NCBI GenBank assembly: GCA_021521415.1
Contig: JAIQDT010009237.1
Coordinates: 1 to 64,000 of the forward strand
Origin: Bidens hawaiensis
Taxonomy: Eukaryota > Streptophyta > Magnoliopsida > Asterales > Asteraceae
Direction: 5' to 3'
Length of the DNA: 64,000 nt
Part shown: one piece after another, positions 22,613 through 33,325 of the stretch
Numbering within the stretch: the first letter of the stretch is position 1
How the letters are laid out: every line of letters starts with the position of its first letter
Translations under genes and position numbers: made by a program
The notes under the pieces: generated by a model
The model's database searches: none
Told to the model about the DNA's origin: nothing
Seen by the model: the letters and a program-made list of their open reading frames with translations, nothing else

Positions 22613-23143
22613 AACACCCACCTATTAAAACAATATTATTGTTTTTTGAATTCATTTTAGGCTAATTTGAATTTCTGCATCGACTCCAACGGTGTATCAT
22701 TCAAAAGCTACGAAACTGACTATTCCATTCGTTTCGATTATCTTCTTCTTCAGTTGATATGTAAGTTATTCTTTCTTCAAAATTACTTGACGAATTAATT
22801 AGTACATGTTTTCTTTAATGTTCTAGGGTTTATGTGACTTATTAAAATTTCCCAAATTACATACAAGTTGTCTCTGATTTTGAAAGTTTTAGGTTCTCTT
22901 GTTCAGTATAAATTAATTTGAGTTACTGTAATTCCCAAATTACTTCACAAATTAGCATATGTATTGCTTTAAATTATACAAGCTCAGTAAAACTATGGTC
23001 TTTTTAATCTTCTGTTGCCTGCCAAAAGCATTTCTAAGGGATTTTTGAACTTGAGGTTCATGTATTAATTAGGGTATTTCGTTATAACATTTAATTTTTA
23101 TTTATTATTATTATTATTCATTTTTGTGAATTTTATAGTGAAG
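22540..23143 (+). promoter_or_regulatory. Upstream region and probable 5'-UTR intron of F-box copy 3
   Basis: A leader-like segment ends in GATAT|GTAAGTT near 22757, and an acceptor TTTTATAG lies just before GTGAAGATG at about 23138. This is a 5'-UTR intron placed like those inferred upstream of copies 2 and 8. No clear TATA box was picked out. Confidence 0.4.
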
Positions 23144-24280
23144 ATGCCACCAAAATCAAAATCAAGTCGGGTTAAAATTAAGACGGTTTCAAAACCTAAA
23201 CAAGAATGGGAGTCAAGAATCCAGCAAGGAACTGGTTGGAGCTCCCATCGGATTTAATGGTGAATATTCTCCAAAGAATTGGTGTGCAGGACATACTTTA
23301 TAATGCCCAAAAAGTGTGCACTGCTTGGCGTGAAGTCTGCAAGGAACCTTCTCTGTGGAAAGTCGTTTATCTTGACAACATTTATCGTGATGCCGATCCA
23401 TTTGGTAAGTCCTAACTCTACAAGATGTGCAAGCATGCTGTGGATAGAAGCCAAGGCCAGTTGCTTGATCTAACTCTCATCGATGTGTGTGATGATGAGC
23501 TTCTTCAATATGTTGTTGATAGGTATTGCCCATTCTTTTTATATAATTGATCTGGAGTCTTCTGCATATTCACTAAAACTGTTTTATTGTTTTTTCTTTA
23601 AGTTCTTGGATTAAATTTATTAAACTTCTAATGTATAATCAATCAAACTTGTAATGTGTTTGGATTTCTTTCTGTTAACAGATCAAGTCAGCTTAGACGT
23701 CTAGAATTAGTATACTACTATGATAAAATATTGGGTGAAACTTTGAAGAAATTACCATTACTTGAGGAACTCATCCTTGTTAGAACAAACATTATGAAAG
23801 GAGAGATTGAAGCTGTTGGCCGCTATTGCCCCTTGCTAAAAACTCTCAAAAGTGAATCAAAAACCAAAGTATTTTCAGCACGCGATAGGCTTGGCAATTG
23901 GGAAAAACTTACCTCAATTAACTCACCTTCAACTCATTGGGAGCAGCATCCTTAACACTGAGTTGCAGGCCATTCTGGATGGCTGTTGTCACCTTGAATC
24001 ACTTGACTTGCGCGGGTGCCCGTTCCTTGATCTAAGAGTAAGCGATGATTTGGGGAAAAGATGTTTACAACAGATTAAGCATCTCAAACTTCCTCATCAT
24101 TCTCTTGAAGGGTATCCCTATGCTGATGATCTTTTAGACGATTATGAGGATGAATATGAGGGAGACTATGACTATGATGATCTCTTTGACTATAATGATT
24201 ACTCAGCCTTTATTGATGATGGTTCGTTTAACGTAGAGTTAATGATGGAGAAGATGACTTTCAGGGACATGTTTGAATAA
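23144..24280 (+). pseudogene. F-box/LRR protein (SKIP19/FBL23-like), copy 3; multiply broken
   Basis: Exon 1 ends at 23522 and exon 2 spans 23682-24280, with the family's phase-2 GT-AG junction. Three lesions are visible. The ancestral-position ATG (23144, M-P-P-K-S-K-S) is out of frame with the F-box, whose frame has its own ATG at 23206. A TAA at 23413-23415 interrupts exon 1 between R-D-A-D-P-F-G-K-S and M-C-K-H-A-V. An extra A in the run at 23848-23851 shifts exon 2 before the L-A-I-G-K-N-L-P-Q-L-T-H repeat. The remainder is well kept, including an acidic tail (D-D-Y-E-D-E-Y-E-G-D-Y-D-Y-D-D) ending D-M-F-E. The stop lies 16 nt before a 3'-UTR intron donor (24297). Intron text is closest to copy 5, suggesting a recent duplication pair. 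GGTAAGTCC just before the nonsense codon could act as an alternative donor. Sequence errors are possible but would have to be several. Confidence 0.85.
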
Positions 24281-24420
24281 TTTGGTTTGCAGAAAGGTGA
24301 GTTAATGTTATCTAAACATTTATAAATATATTAGAAAGGGATATATACTAATTACTGTTGGTGTTTGTTTTTACAATGTGTAGCTGTTGCCTGCCTGCAA
24401 GAACAATCTTTTTATTTGGG
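24281..24420 (+). other. 3'-UTR intron and conserved 3'-UTR exon of copy 3
   Basis: AGAAAG|GTGAGTT (24291-24303) to ACAATGTGTAG|CTGTTGCCTGCC (24384) forms an intron after the stop. The same arrangement is seen after copies 5, 7 and 8, with CCTGCCTGCAAGAACAATCT shared. The conservation suggests that the 3'-UTR exon is an ancestral part of the gene. Confidence 0.6.
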
Positions 24421-24599
24421 TAAATTTTAAAGACAAGCTTGGGAGTTGTCATTTGTACTTGAAAACTGTTATTTTGTTTATGTCATTTCTAAAAACGATG
24501 TCTGGTTTCTCATATCTTGGTATGATTGAGCGGATTTTCTTTTGTGTTGTGGGAGTTTCTTGTTCATGTTTGATTAGTGATTGTTTTTTTATATTAAGT

Positions 24600-25060
24600 T
24601 GATTTAAAAAACGAAAAGGGACTCTGCTGGTCCTGGAGATCTGCTCGGTTGACTGATCAAGTGCTTCACTGGCCTTTGATAACTGGCCTTTGATAATCCT
24701 TTTGAGGAACAAAGGCTGAAGTTTGTCCTGGAATCATGAAGCATTGGATGAAGATTTATGTCAATCTGCTCACACATATCTTCACTTTCAGGAAACTGGT
24801 ATCTCTGGACTCTGTTTGTGAGACGAATAGCCATTATTCATCGCCTCTGCAGTGGTGGCCAAACAATTGTGCATGTTGTTTTAATAGTTAAAAATGGCCA
24901 TGGTGATTATAATGAGTCGGTGACTTCATTAATCAAACCTACGGTTGATCCCACCACATCTGATACTATGGATTGAATGAATATATATGCTGTTCAAAAT
25001 ATAGTTAAAAATGGACCTAGGTGCCTTAAATATTTCAGCAAGGTAGTGGTTCAAAAAGGA
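24600..25060 (+). repeat. Duplicated flank of the F-box unit (pair of 28438-28680)
   Basis: AGGAACAAAGGCTGAAGTTT followed by GTCCTGGAAT occurs at about 24707 and 28453, in the same position relative to copies 3 and 4. The duplicated unit therefore extended beyond the gene. The text 24758-24976 reads as a 72-codon frame (W-Y-L-W-T-L-F-V-R-R-I-A) without a recognised family. It may be an exon of another gene trapped in the duplication. Confidence 0.45.
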
Positions 25061-25579
25061 AGACGCTCGAGACACTTGTGAACATGACTAGCAGTTCGAA
25101 TGCAATCTGTTTTGTGGATCCCAACAAGGACACTATGAGGTTCGAAAGCATACGGTTTGTGGATCTCAACAAGGACGCTAACCAATTGGGAGGGATTAGG
25201 AAAAGGGAGAACGGGTAAAAGAATATCTGCCACTCGCCACAAGAAAAAAGATTGAACCAAGTGCTGACAAAGTTTGAGAATCTCCACGAGGACATTGAAA
25301 ATAAAAAAAAAAAAAAAAAACCTCTGATTTAAACAAATACGAACGATCAAGAGGATTTAAAAGTATTAGCTATAAACACCAATCACCCCGCTTTGCATTT
25401 TTTTCAGAGATACCGAGGTTCATGAGGTGGTGTTCCTATCGGTATTGAGGCTACACCGCACGCCTCCCATGAGCACTCCATCATTAGAAGACGTGGAAAT
25501 GGCCTAAAATAAAAAATCCAATACTTTTTGGCTTAAAAAAATAAAAATAGCTAACATCCTGAATAATAATATATTAAAA
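25061..25579. other. Intergenic, nothing recognised
   Basis: Minus-strand frames at 25035-25350 are low-complexity, overlap each other and end at a poly-A stretch (25301-25320). No gene is called. Confidence 0.4.
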
Positions 25580-25615
25580 CTAGCTTGAGACCGTGTACCA
25601 CACCGGTTAATACCA
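25580..25615 (-). mobile_element. Helitron-type 3' terminus (minus strand)
   Basis: On the minus strand the sequence reads ACCGGTGTGGTACACGGT, then TCTCAAG, then CTAG followed by T. An imperfect hairpin seven bases before CTAG|T is the form of a Helitron 3' end. The body would run right into the AT-rich stretch 25616-25740. The 5' TC end was not located, so extent is unknown. Confidence 0.45.
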
Positions 25616-26339
25616 TGAAACTTTTATCAAAAATAAATTTCATAAGATAATAATTTTAAAAATAATTATTTTAATTACAATTTAAGTATTTATTATTACC
25701 TTTGTCTTGAAATTAGTATTTTATAATTATTAGTTAATATCCTAACTTGTGCCCTACCATGGGAGGCTTGAGTTTTTCCGATGGAAACCCAATTTTGATA
25801 TTCACCTAGGTCACTTTGGATGAATTTTGAAAATGAAGGATTTGAGTTAGGCTTTACGAGGTTGTAATTTCGAATCCCGAGCCCACTCGGGTTTTAGTCC
25901 CATGGTGTGTTCTGCTCTTGTTGTGACACAACGATTGTCAAGTGACAGGCTTCCCGCGGAAACGTGAAAGCCAAACTCTGAGGAAAATGTGAACATAGTC
26001 TTTAGGGTTTGTATTTGTATTCGGTTACTGTTTTGACAATGTCATCGTATTGGATTAGTAGCAGAGAAAGCACCAACCGCAAACGCCAATGGCAGGTGAA
26101 GAAGCACCGACCGACAAGGAACTGGTTGGTTCATGTGTAATGCTGAACATACTCCAAAGGGTTGGTATGCATGACATACTCGAGAACGCGCAGAAAGTCT
26201 GCACAGCTCTGTGGAGGGTCATTTATATGGACAGCTTTGCGTATCCTGTTAAGCGGGCCGTGACTTGGATGATGTGTAGGAATGCTGTGGATAGAAGTCA
26301 GGGACAGTTGGAAGCTATGGTTATGCCTGCGGTGAGGCT

Positions 26340-26364
26340 CTTGAGTATGTTGCTCAAAGGTACT
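26340..26364 (+). repeat. 25-bp direct repeat, left copy, spanning the exon-1 end and donor
   Basis: CTTGAGTATGTTGCTCAAAG followed by GTACT, identical to 27342-27366. The exon/intron border of copy 4 lies inside it, so the donor GTACT exists twice, 1002 bp apart. Confidence 0.9.
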
Positions 26365-26403
26365 AGTGTACTACTCTAATTGTTTTAACTGATGTATGTG
26401 ATT

Positions 26404-27341
26404 AGGACTGGCAATCGGGTTGGGGTCGGGTTAGGGTTGAAACAGGTCAAATTAAAGAAAGGGTTGTTTTTGGTCGGATCAGAAGTCAGAAGAGGCTTTA
26501 GTTGGAACGGGTCCGGGTCGGAATGGGTTTCAGGTCGAACTGGGTGGGTTTTATTTTTTTAAGTTTTTATTACTTTGCCATTTCTAAAAACATGAATTCA
26601 TCGTTAATATCATAAATTTACCTTTGGATCGAGTCGGGGCGGATTTGGGTCTGAACGGATTTCGGGATCGGAATAGGTTTCGGATCACAACAGAATTAAG
26701 TTTGGATCAGGTTTTGGGTCATAACGGGTTTCTTTTGGGCTGGGACGGGTTTCAGGTCATAACGAGTTTTGGAATGCAACAGAATTCGGGCTGGGAGGGG
26801 TTTCAGGCTAGAACGAGTTTTGGATCGCAACAGAATTCGTGCTGGGACGGGTTTCAGGTCGGAACAGGTGCGAAATCTCATTTCGATTAGAAGCCCGTTC
26901 GGGCCCGAAACCCAACCTGAACCTGTGCCGACTCGAAACCCGTTTCGAACTGAAACCGTTCCGATCTGAGATCTGTCCCGTGCCAAAATTTGTGCCGGCT
27001 CGGAACCGTTTCAAACTGAGACCCGATCTAAACTGAACCCGTTCTGATCTGAAGCCTGATCTTAACAGAAGCCTGAACCCATTTTAGTCTGAAACTCGTC
27101 CCGTGCACTCGTGCAGAAACCCATGCCAGCCCAAAACCGTTCCGGCCTGAAACCCGATCCGAACTGAATTCGTTCTGATCTAAAACTCATCCTATGTGGA
27201 ATCTCGTGCCGGACCGAAACCCATTCTGAACCGATACTCGGTTCGAACCCGACTCAGTTTGGTCTGAAACACGTTCCGGTCAGAAACCAAATTCAACCAA
27301 GCCCGTTCCAATCTGAAACTCATTATGATCTTTAACCGATA
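26404..27341. mobile_element. Insert of short inverted words (CGGGTTTCAGGTCGGAAC type) in copy 4
   Basis: The left half repeats GGGTTTCAGGTCGGAAC and GGATCGGAACGGGTTT-like words. The right half repeats their complements (GAAACCCGTTCCGAACTG). The change-over is at the perfect small dyad CGAAAT-CTC-ATTTCG (26871-26885). The left end TTAGGACTGGCAATCGGG resembles the TAGG(G/A)NTG-type ends of the hAT-like elements elsewhere here. A matching right end is absent. Four overlapping ORFs here on both strands simply translate the repeats. Confidence 0.65.
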
Positions 27342-27366
27342 CTTGAGTATGTTGCTCAAAGGTACT
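27342..27366 (+). repeat. 25-bp direct repeat, right copy
   Basis: An identical copy of 26340-26364, immediately right of the inverted-word insert. It provides a second usable-looking splice donor for copy 4. Confidence 0.9.
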
Positions 27367-28437
27367 GTAATGTGATTGCACTAAACAAAGGGTCAAGAAA
27401 TTAGCTACTGATGCAGTTCATGTTCTGTTTTCTTTGTTGATTGTTATCGACCCACATACTTATTGTGTCTTGTGAATGAATGACAACAAACATTTATGTT
27501 TCTCTTCGTTTAACAGATCAAGTCAGCTTAGACGTCTGGAAGTTAAAGTGTGTTATGGTGACATGTGTGGAGTCTGGAGTGAAGCTTTCAAAAACTTACC
27601 GTTATTGAAGGAACTCAGCCTTGCGGGATCATACCTTTTGCCAAAAGATATCAAAGTTGCTGGCCGTTATTGCCCCTTTCTAAAAACACTCAAAGTGAAC
27701 AGTAGACCATATGGATTATTGTATGACGATGACGATAACGAGGTGGCCTTTGCAATCGGGGAAAACTTGCCTCAGTTAACTCACCTTGCACTCATTGGGA
27801 ACCGTATGGAAAACGTTGGGTTGGAGGCCATTCTGGATGGTTGTTTGTTGCCACCTTGAATCACTTGACTTGCGTCTGTGCAAGAACCTCGATCTGGAAG
27901 GGGACTTAGGGGAAAGATGTTCACAGCAGATTAAGCATCTCAAACTTCCTCATGATTATTTTGAAGGATACTATCATGTTTGTGATGAATGTGTAGGATC
28001 TTGGGCATGAGTGCATGACTATGATGGATACTTTTGACTGTAATGATTACTCGATCTATATTTATTTATGATGGTTCAACCGAGTTAGCGAACCGAGTAA
28101 GATGATGTAGCTGTTCCCTGTCTGCAAAATCAATCTTTTATTTTCTTGCCCTTGCTCGCAGAAGGTAAATTTTGTGAAAAACTGATAAAACTCTAAAGAC
28201 GTTTGTTTGGGAGTTATCATGTGCACTTGAAAAGTGTTTATGTTTTTGTGTCATTCCTAAATATGATGTTTGGTTTCTTATATCTTGCTATGACTGGACG
28301 GATATTCTGCTGTCTTTTGTGAGTTTCTTGTTCATGTTCTCGCTTAGTGACTTTATTGTATCATAAGTTTATTCATAATTCAAACTTTATTGTATGATAA
28401 GTTTATTCATAATTCAAAATACGAAAAAGAATCGTCC

Positions 28438-28680
28438 TTGACTGATCTTCTCAAGGAACAAAGGCTGAAGTTTGTCCTGGAATAAAGATATGCCGCAGCA
28501 TTGGATCAAGAAGATTCATATGATTAGCAACAGTAAATCTGTTCACAAGTTACAAGCACCCAATTCTCAAGCTGAACAATATATTTCTGAGGCCATTGGT
28601 CAAGAAGTAAAGGGGACACCTGCACTTGATATTATGCATCATTGCTTTTGCACCTGAAGCATTCCTTTCCTTTTCTTTGA
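28438..28680 (+). repeat. Duplicated flank of the F-box unit (pair of 24600-25060)
   Basis: Shares AAGGAACAAAGGCTGAAGTT with the flank of copy 3 at the same offset downstream of the gene. No product is recognised. Confidence 0.45.
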
Positions 28681-29690
28681 TCACTTATCACAAGCACCTC
28701 GAGTATGTTGTTGCCGTTATACTATGTTTCAATATGCAAGGTGTAACATTTTCCTGCTTTTATTTTGCCTGATAAGACAGCCCACAGCTTCAAACGTAAA
28801 AAAGCCCAAACAAACGCAAACCCATAGTTTCGTCTTTGGGTCAGTATGCCTTCTGTCATCAAATGCTCTGTCATTGACTCATTCTTGAACTTGACCAGCC
28901 AATGCTCTCTCTTGTCAAATTCGTATCCGCTAATTAAGGTTGTAAGGATCAGCAACCATTGACGAAAGTTTGAAACGTTATGAAGATCAATTTGAACGAT
29001 CAACTTCGAATGTACATCCCTAATGAGCTACTTGAGATCAGTTAGCAAAAAGCTCGGATCAAGCAGAGCTTAAACGAGTATGGCCCAAAATCAGGCCTTA
29101 ACACGTCATATTAGGTCTTAAAAGTTTAGATTGTGTTTTGGAGAGTCTAACTCAATTCATAATAACTTATGATGGATCATACATGTCTTAAATGGGTCTT
29201 GTTGGCCTTAAAAATTCATAATACCTCCTACATGTTATAGAATTGTTAGATTGGCTTTAAAAATCAAAACATAAGGTTATAAATTTTTATTACATTATTA
29301 TTTGGGTAGACTTGACCGAAGATTACTACTACAATAACAATATTTATAAACTTACTTTGCTCCAATAAAGAAATTTCGGAGGGTGGCTATTGAACCATAT
29401 TCACGTTCCCAACAATTAACGGATATAAGTGAGCTGAACCAATTTTCAAGCTCGTATATGATTGAGCTTCTTAAATTTATAAGAGCTGGAGTTTCGTTCA
29501 TTTGGAGTTTCAATTTTATAGCTATAGCACAAATATTCATGAGTTCTTTTTTAAACACAAGCTCGGATCAGACTCAACTAATTTATAAACTTTTATTATT
29601 TTATTATCTATATTTTTAAATAGTCGTATATATACTTTTAGTTATAATATCATATATAAGATGGTACGTATATCTGGTTTACTTATATTT
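28681..29690. other. Intergenic, nothing coding supported
   Basis: The minus-strand frame 28722-29003 and both frames at 29352-29619 show no domain. GAGCTCG and AAGCTCG words begin to appear near 29050. Confidence 0.35.
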
Positions 29691-29699
29691 TATGTATAG

Positions 29700-30480
29700 C
29701 TTTAATAAATTTGTTTAGGTTTGTTTAAGCTCGCGACCCAATAAAAGCTTGACATGTGAAGCTTGAATCCGAGCTCGTTTATTAAAAGAGGTCCAAAATA
29801 AGCTCTAGCTCGTCTATCTGGATTTAAATAGTTAATGAGTCGGGTTGATCTCAATTACTCGACTCTTTTACACCCATAACAACAATAATATAATTACTGA
29901 AACAGTTGTGGTATGTTGCTATTTAATAGATTTAGTCCTAAACAAAAGAATTGCTAATAATAAAAATAATAATAATTTATTTAAAAGTAATAATATTTAT
30001 ATACTATAATAAATATAAGAAAAATGAGTTAAACTGTAAGTTTTTAAAAGGAGTGTTAAAAAGTAGTTGAAAATCATAATACTGATAGCAATTAGAAACC
30101 AAATCATGTATGGGTGTAAATGAGGAATCGAATATGAGCTTGAGTAGTCTCAAACTCGGACTTGTTAAACTTACGAGGAATCGAACTCGACTTGTTTCAA
30201 ATTGTATTTCTAAAACTTGAGACTGATCGCGTGTAGTTTTTCAAGCTCAAGCTCGGCTCGTTTAATATTTATTTATTATAGTATACATATTAATAATTAT
30301 TTTTTATTAAGAGTAGGATTGTTCACGAGCCGAGCCGAACCGAGCGAAGGCTTGCTCTTTGCTTGGCTCGTTTACAACCGAACCGAACGGTTGAAATTCG
30401 AACCGAACGAAAATCAAAACGAGTCAAAATCGAATCGAGCATTTTTTTATCGAACATCGAGCGATTTTCGAGCATTATTT
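29700..30480. repeat. GAGCTCG / CGAGCC word-repeat elements (at least two remnants)
   Basis: 29700-29880 carries AGCTCG/CGAGCT words and ends CTTTTACACCCATA. 30115-30250 starts GGGTGTAAATGAGGAATCG with further GAGCTCG words. 30313-30480 starts TAGGATTGTTCACGAGCC with CGAGCCGAACCGAGC words. These ends match the style of the hAT-like elements with TAGGG-x-TGT termini, but pairs and target duplications are eroded. ORFs at 30217-30566 are inside this material. Confidence 0.5.
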
Positions 30481-30566
30481 ATTTCTTTTTCACTCTAAAA
30501 TTTTCAATAAAAATAGGTTTAAATGCTGTAAATAATATATTTTGTAAACAAATTAGTAGTTTTTAG

Positions 30567-31156
30567 ATAAACATGTAATATGTTATAAATTTTTAGGATA
30601 AATAAGTTTGAATTGAGATATAATGAACATGTAAACAAACTTCCAATATTTTGAAAACTTAAATCAAACTAATGAAACTATAAAATTAACGGAATAGAAA
30701 CAATTTAAAAGAGTTAAAAATATTGTATATTTATATTTTATATGTTGTCTACATATTTATGTAGGGACAAGTTTAAGAGGGAACTAAATAACGTGGGGAA
30801 CTAAGAAACTCTTTATTTTATATGTTAAAAAATACTAAAAAAATCATTTTTCATGTCAAAAACACATTTTTACATAATATTTTTTAGAGCTTTTACATAT
30901 AAACACATGTAGAAGCCGTTTTAAAAAATATATTTTTAGTTAAGAAAAGGTAAAAAAATTATTTTTACAAAATTAATTTTTCTTTATTGAATTGTATTCT
31001 ACATGTATTTATAAACAAAAAGTCCAAAAAAGTTTATGATAAAACTATTTTTTATATGTGAAATCGAGATTTCTAATATTTTTTTACATGTAAAATGAAG
31101 AATTTTTCAGCACCTCGCTTTTTTTTTGAATTCCCTCTTGAACATGCCCCTATTTA
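30567..31156. other. AT-rich intergenic
   Basis: A/T-rich sequence with inverted TTTTTA / TAAAAA stretches between 30820 and 31110, possibly an eroded foldback. No gene is seen. Confidence 0.35.
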
Positions 31157-31699
31157 GGGAAAATTCCCAAAATAGCCCATTTATAGAATGTGTTTTCAAG
31201 TTTATCCCCACTAATTCAAGTTTTCAACTTTGTCACTTGGTATCTCGTTGCCGACGACATGATAGCGAACACCGACGATGCGTTACTGAAACAAACAGGA
31301 TAACGACACTTGGCCGGATCTCATGGTCGGCGACTTGTTGGGTATAACATAGGGTTGACGATGCGTTATGTTGCTAACGTAGGGTAGTGACGATACCTTA
31401 TGTTGCTGCTACCTTGTTATGACAACACAAGGTTCCACGATACGTTGGTAATAACGCATCGTTGCTACCTTACGTTAGCAACATAACGCATCGCCGCTAC
31501 CCTACGCTAGCAACATAACGCATCGTCAACATAGATTCCGGCCACGTGTCGTTATCCTATTTGTTTCAGTAACGCATCGTCGGTGTTCGTTATCATGTCA
31601 TCGACGACGAGATACCAAAGGGACAAAGTTGGAAACTTAAATTAGTGGGGATAAACTTGGAAACACATTCTATAAATGGGTCATTTTTGGAATTTTCCC
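31157..31699. mobile_element. 543-bp foldback (Mutator-like MITE) with near full-length inverted repeat
   Basis: The left end GGGAAAATTCCCAAAATAGC is mirrored by GGGTCATTTTTGGAATTTTCCC at the right. The two halves pair along almost their whole length: TTATCCCCACTAATTC with AAATTAGTGGGGATAA, CGAACACCGACGATGCGTTA with TAACGCATCGTCGGTGTTCG, and CGATGCGTTATGTTGCTAAC with its complement. GGGAAAATT ends are typical of Mutator-like elements. Flanks (CCCTATTTA / TAATTTAAT) are not a clean 9-bp duplication. The small ORF at 31126-31347 is not a gene. Confidence 0.75.
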
Positions 31700-32202
31700 T
31701 AATTTAATTTAATTTGTGAATGAATTTTAAGTGACTACGTACAATGCCATTTCTCTATAATTAAAAGGTCAAACCGTTTAGTAAATTTGATGTTGAGTGT
31801 CAATCTTTGATTATGTATGGCCAAGATCTACACTCGACATGATTTCTACCATATCATTTTATGGCTTTCTTTTTAACCAAATACTTCTCTAGAATTAATA
31901 CCGATTTGGTTTCATTATTCCACGCAATATTCCGTTACTTTTTTATTCTCGCTTATATCGATTGTCGACAACAGCAAAATTAGTCTAATTACGGTTCCTG
32001 TCTCAGGTTTTCTAAGGTCACTAGTTCTAGGGTTTTTTTATTAACGTACGTCACATACCACTGTTTTATATAAGAATGCAAATGCAATTAGTTAATTAGA
32101 TTAACATTTGTTTTGTTTTGCTTTGCTTTGCTTTGTGAATGTTGTATATATAGTTACAATGCTATCAAGATCAATTTAATAGAGGCCGGAAGAAGCAAAG
32201 AT
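31700..32202 (+). promoter_or_regulatory. Upstream region of F-box copy 5
   Basis: Leader-like text CTCAGGTTTTCTAAGGTC at about 32004 and the TTTTGTTTTGCTTTGC tract precede the gene. TTTTATATAAGAATGC near 32061 could serve as a TATA element. This is an inference from position only. Confidence 0.3.
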
Positions 32203-33113
32203 ATGGAGTTGAGTGTGAGCAAGCATCAAACAAGGAATTGGTTGGACCTCCCGTCTGATCTAATGCTCAATATACTTCAAAGAGTTTCTGTGGCTGACCG
32301 ACTTCGAAATGCCCAGGATGTGTGTCTCGCTTGGCGTGAAATCTGCAAGGAACCTGCCATGTGGAGGGTAGTTCTTATAGAGAGATGTGCACGTTACATT
32401 AGTACACGGGAATGTAAGCGGATGTGTAAGAAAGCCTTGAAAAGAAGCCAAGGCCAATTGCTTGATTTAAGCCTCATCAATTTTCGCAATTATATGTTTC
32501 TTCGGCATATTGCTGATAGGTATTTATCGCCCATTTTCGTATATATATAATTCATCTGGAATCTTCCACATATTCACTAAAATTTTTTATTATTTTTTTC
32601 CCGAAACTTCTTTGATTAATTGTTGGAGTTCTTTCTGTTAACAGCTTACATCGGCTTAAACGTCTAGAATTAGTATATTACAATGGTAATATACTGAGTG
32701 AAGTTTTGAAGGAATTACCATTATTGGAAGAACTGAGCCTTGTCATAGCACACATTTCACTTGAAGATATTGAAGCTGTTGGCCGCTATTGCCCCTTGCT
32801 AAAAACACTCAAACTGAATCGAACTACAATGGCTTTTGGGAGAGCCTTTGCAATTGGAGAAAGCGTACCTCAATTAAATCACCTTGAACTCATCGGGAGC
32901 GGCATCAGTAACACTGAGTTGCAGGCCATTCTGGATGGCTGTTCTCACCTTGAATCACTTGACTTGCGTTTGTGCGAGAACCTCGATCTAAAAGGGGAGT
33001 TGGGGAAAAGATGTTCACGGCAGATTAAGCATCTCAAACTTCCTCATCATTCTCTTGAAGGGTGTCCACATGCTGATCATATTCCATACCATTTTGAGGA
33101 TGCGTACTCCTGA
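32203..33113 (+). CDS. F-box/LRR protein (SKIP19/FBL23-like), copy 5; tail lost by frameshift
   Basis: Exon 1 32203-32519 and exon 2 32645-33113, phase-2 GT-AG intron of 125 bp, encode 261 residues. I chose ATG 32203 (M-E-L-S-V-S-K-H-Q) because the open frame upstream has no other ATG. The basic leader of sister copies is shortened. The F-box is complete (R-N-W-L-D-L-P-S-D-L-M-L-N-I-L-Q-R-V, C-L-A-W-R-E-I-C-K-E-P-A-M-W-R). LRRs follow (L-K-R-L-E-L, L-E-E-L-S-L-V, C-P-L-L-K-T-L-K-L, L-N-H-L-E-L-I-G, L-E-S-L-D-L-R-L-C). The frame stops after E-D-A-Y-S. The acidic tail, shared by copies 3, 7 and 8, is intact but in another frame up to 33309, so a one-base insertion near 33107-33110 is the likely cause. 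By family, an SCF substrate adaptor. The premature stop lies 212 nt before the 3'-UTR junction at 33325, which would be expected to invite nonsense-mediated decay. Confidence 0.75.
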
Positions 33114-33309
33114 CTATAATTATGAATATTATGAATACTATTTTGATGATGAGGAAGATGATTACGAAGATTATTTGTTTGACGAAGAAAAATGGATGAT
33201 TGAGCAGGCGAGTTCATACCATGATGAATTTGATGGCTATTATGACTCTGATGATTACTTTGACTATAACGATCACTCGGCCTTAATTGATGATAACGAA
33301 TTTGGATAA
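33114..33309 (+). other. Out-of-frame acidic tail of copy 5
   Basis: In a shifted frame this reads D-Y-N-Y-E-Y-Y-E-Y-Y-F-D-D-E-E-D-D-Y-E-D and on to F-G then TAA (33307-33309). It is the Asp/Glu/Tyr-rich C-terminus found in sister copies. The original stop is 16 nt before the 3'-UTR donor at 33326, exactly the spacing in copy 3. Confidence 0.75.
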
Positions 33310-33325
33310 TTTAGTATGCGGAAAG

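Larger units (their letters stand above)
26089..28009 (+). pseudogene. F-box/LRR protein (SKIP19/FBL23-like), copy 4; deleted, frameshifted and interrupted
   Basis: Exon 1 starts at ATG 26089 and ends at donor 26360; exon 2 is 27517-28009. The F-box is damaged: the L-E-L-P-S-D-L stretch is reworked by small deletions, and the W-R-D-I-C-K-D-P-A segment is missing, so C-T-A is followed directly by L-W-R-V-I-Y. Near 26310 the frame shifts, because E-A-L-E-Y-V-A-Q-R is readable only in another frame. The exon-1 end and donor are duplicated around a 1-kb insert (26365-27341). In exon 2 a tandem TGTT (27846-27849) shifts the frame inside L-D-G-C, after an otherwise good LRR region (L-R-R-L-E-V, C-P-F-L-K-T-L-K-V). 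The remaining LRR (L-E-S-L-D-L-R-L-C-K-N-L-D-L) reads in the next frame to 28009. The acidic tail beyond is broken by stops. Confidence 0.85.

Noticed and set aside
25035..25350. Two overlapping minus-strand ORFs
   Set aside because: Phe/Leu-rich translation of low-complexity DNA next to poly-A, no family.
26624..27036. Five overlapping ORFs with Arg/Gly-rich repeats
   Set aside because: They lie inside the inverted-word insert in F-box copy 4; at least one starts at TTG, and they occur on both strands at once.
30217..30566. 93- and 67-codon ORFs
   Set aside because: They translate CGAGCCGAAC-type repeat words.
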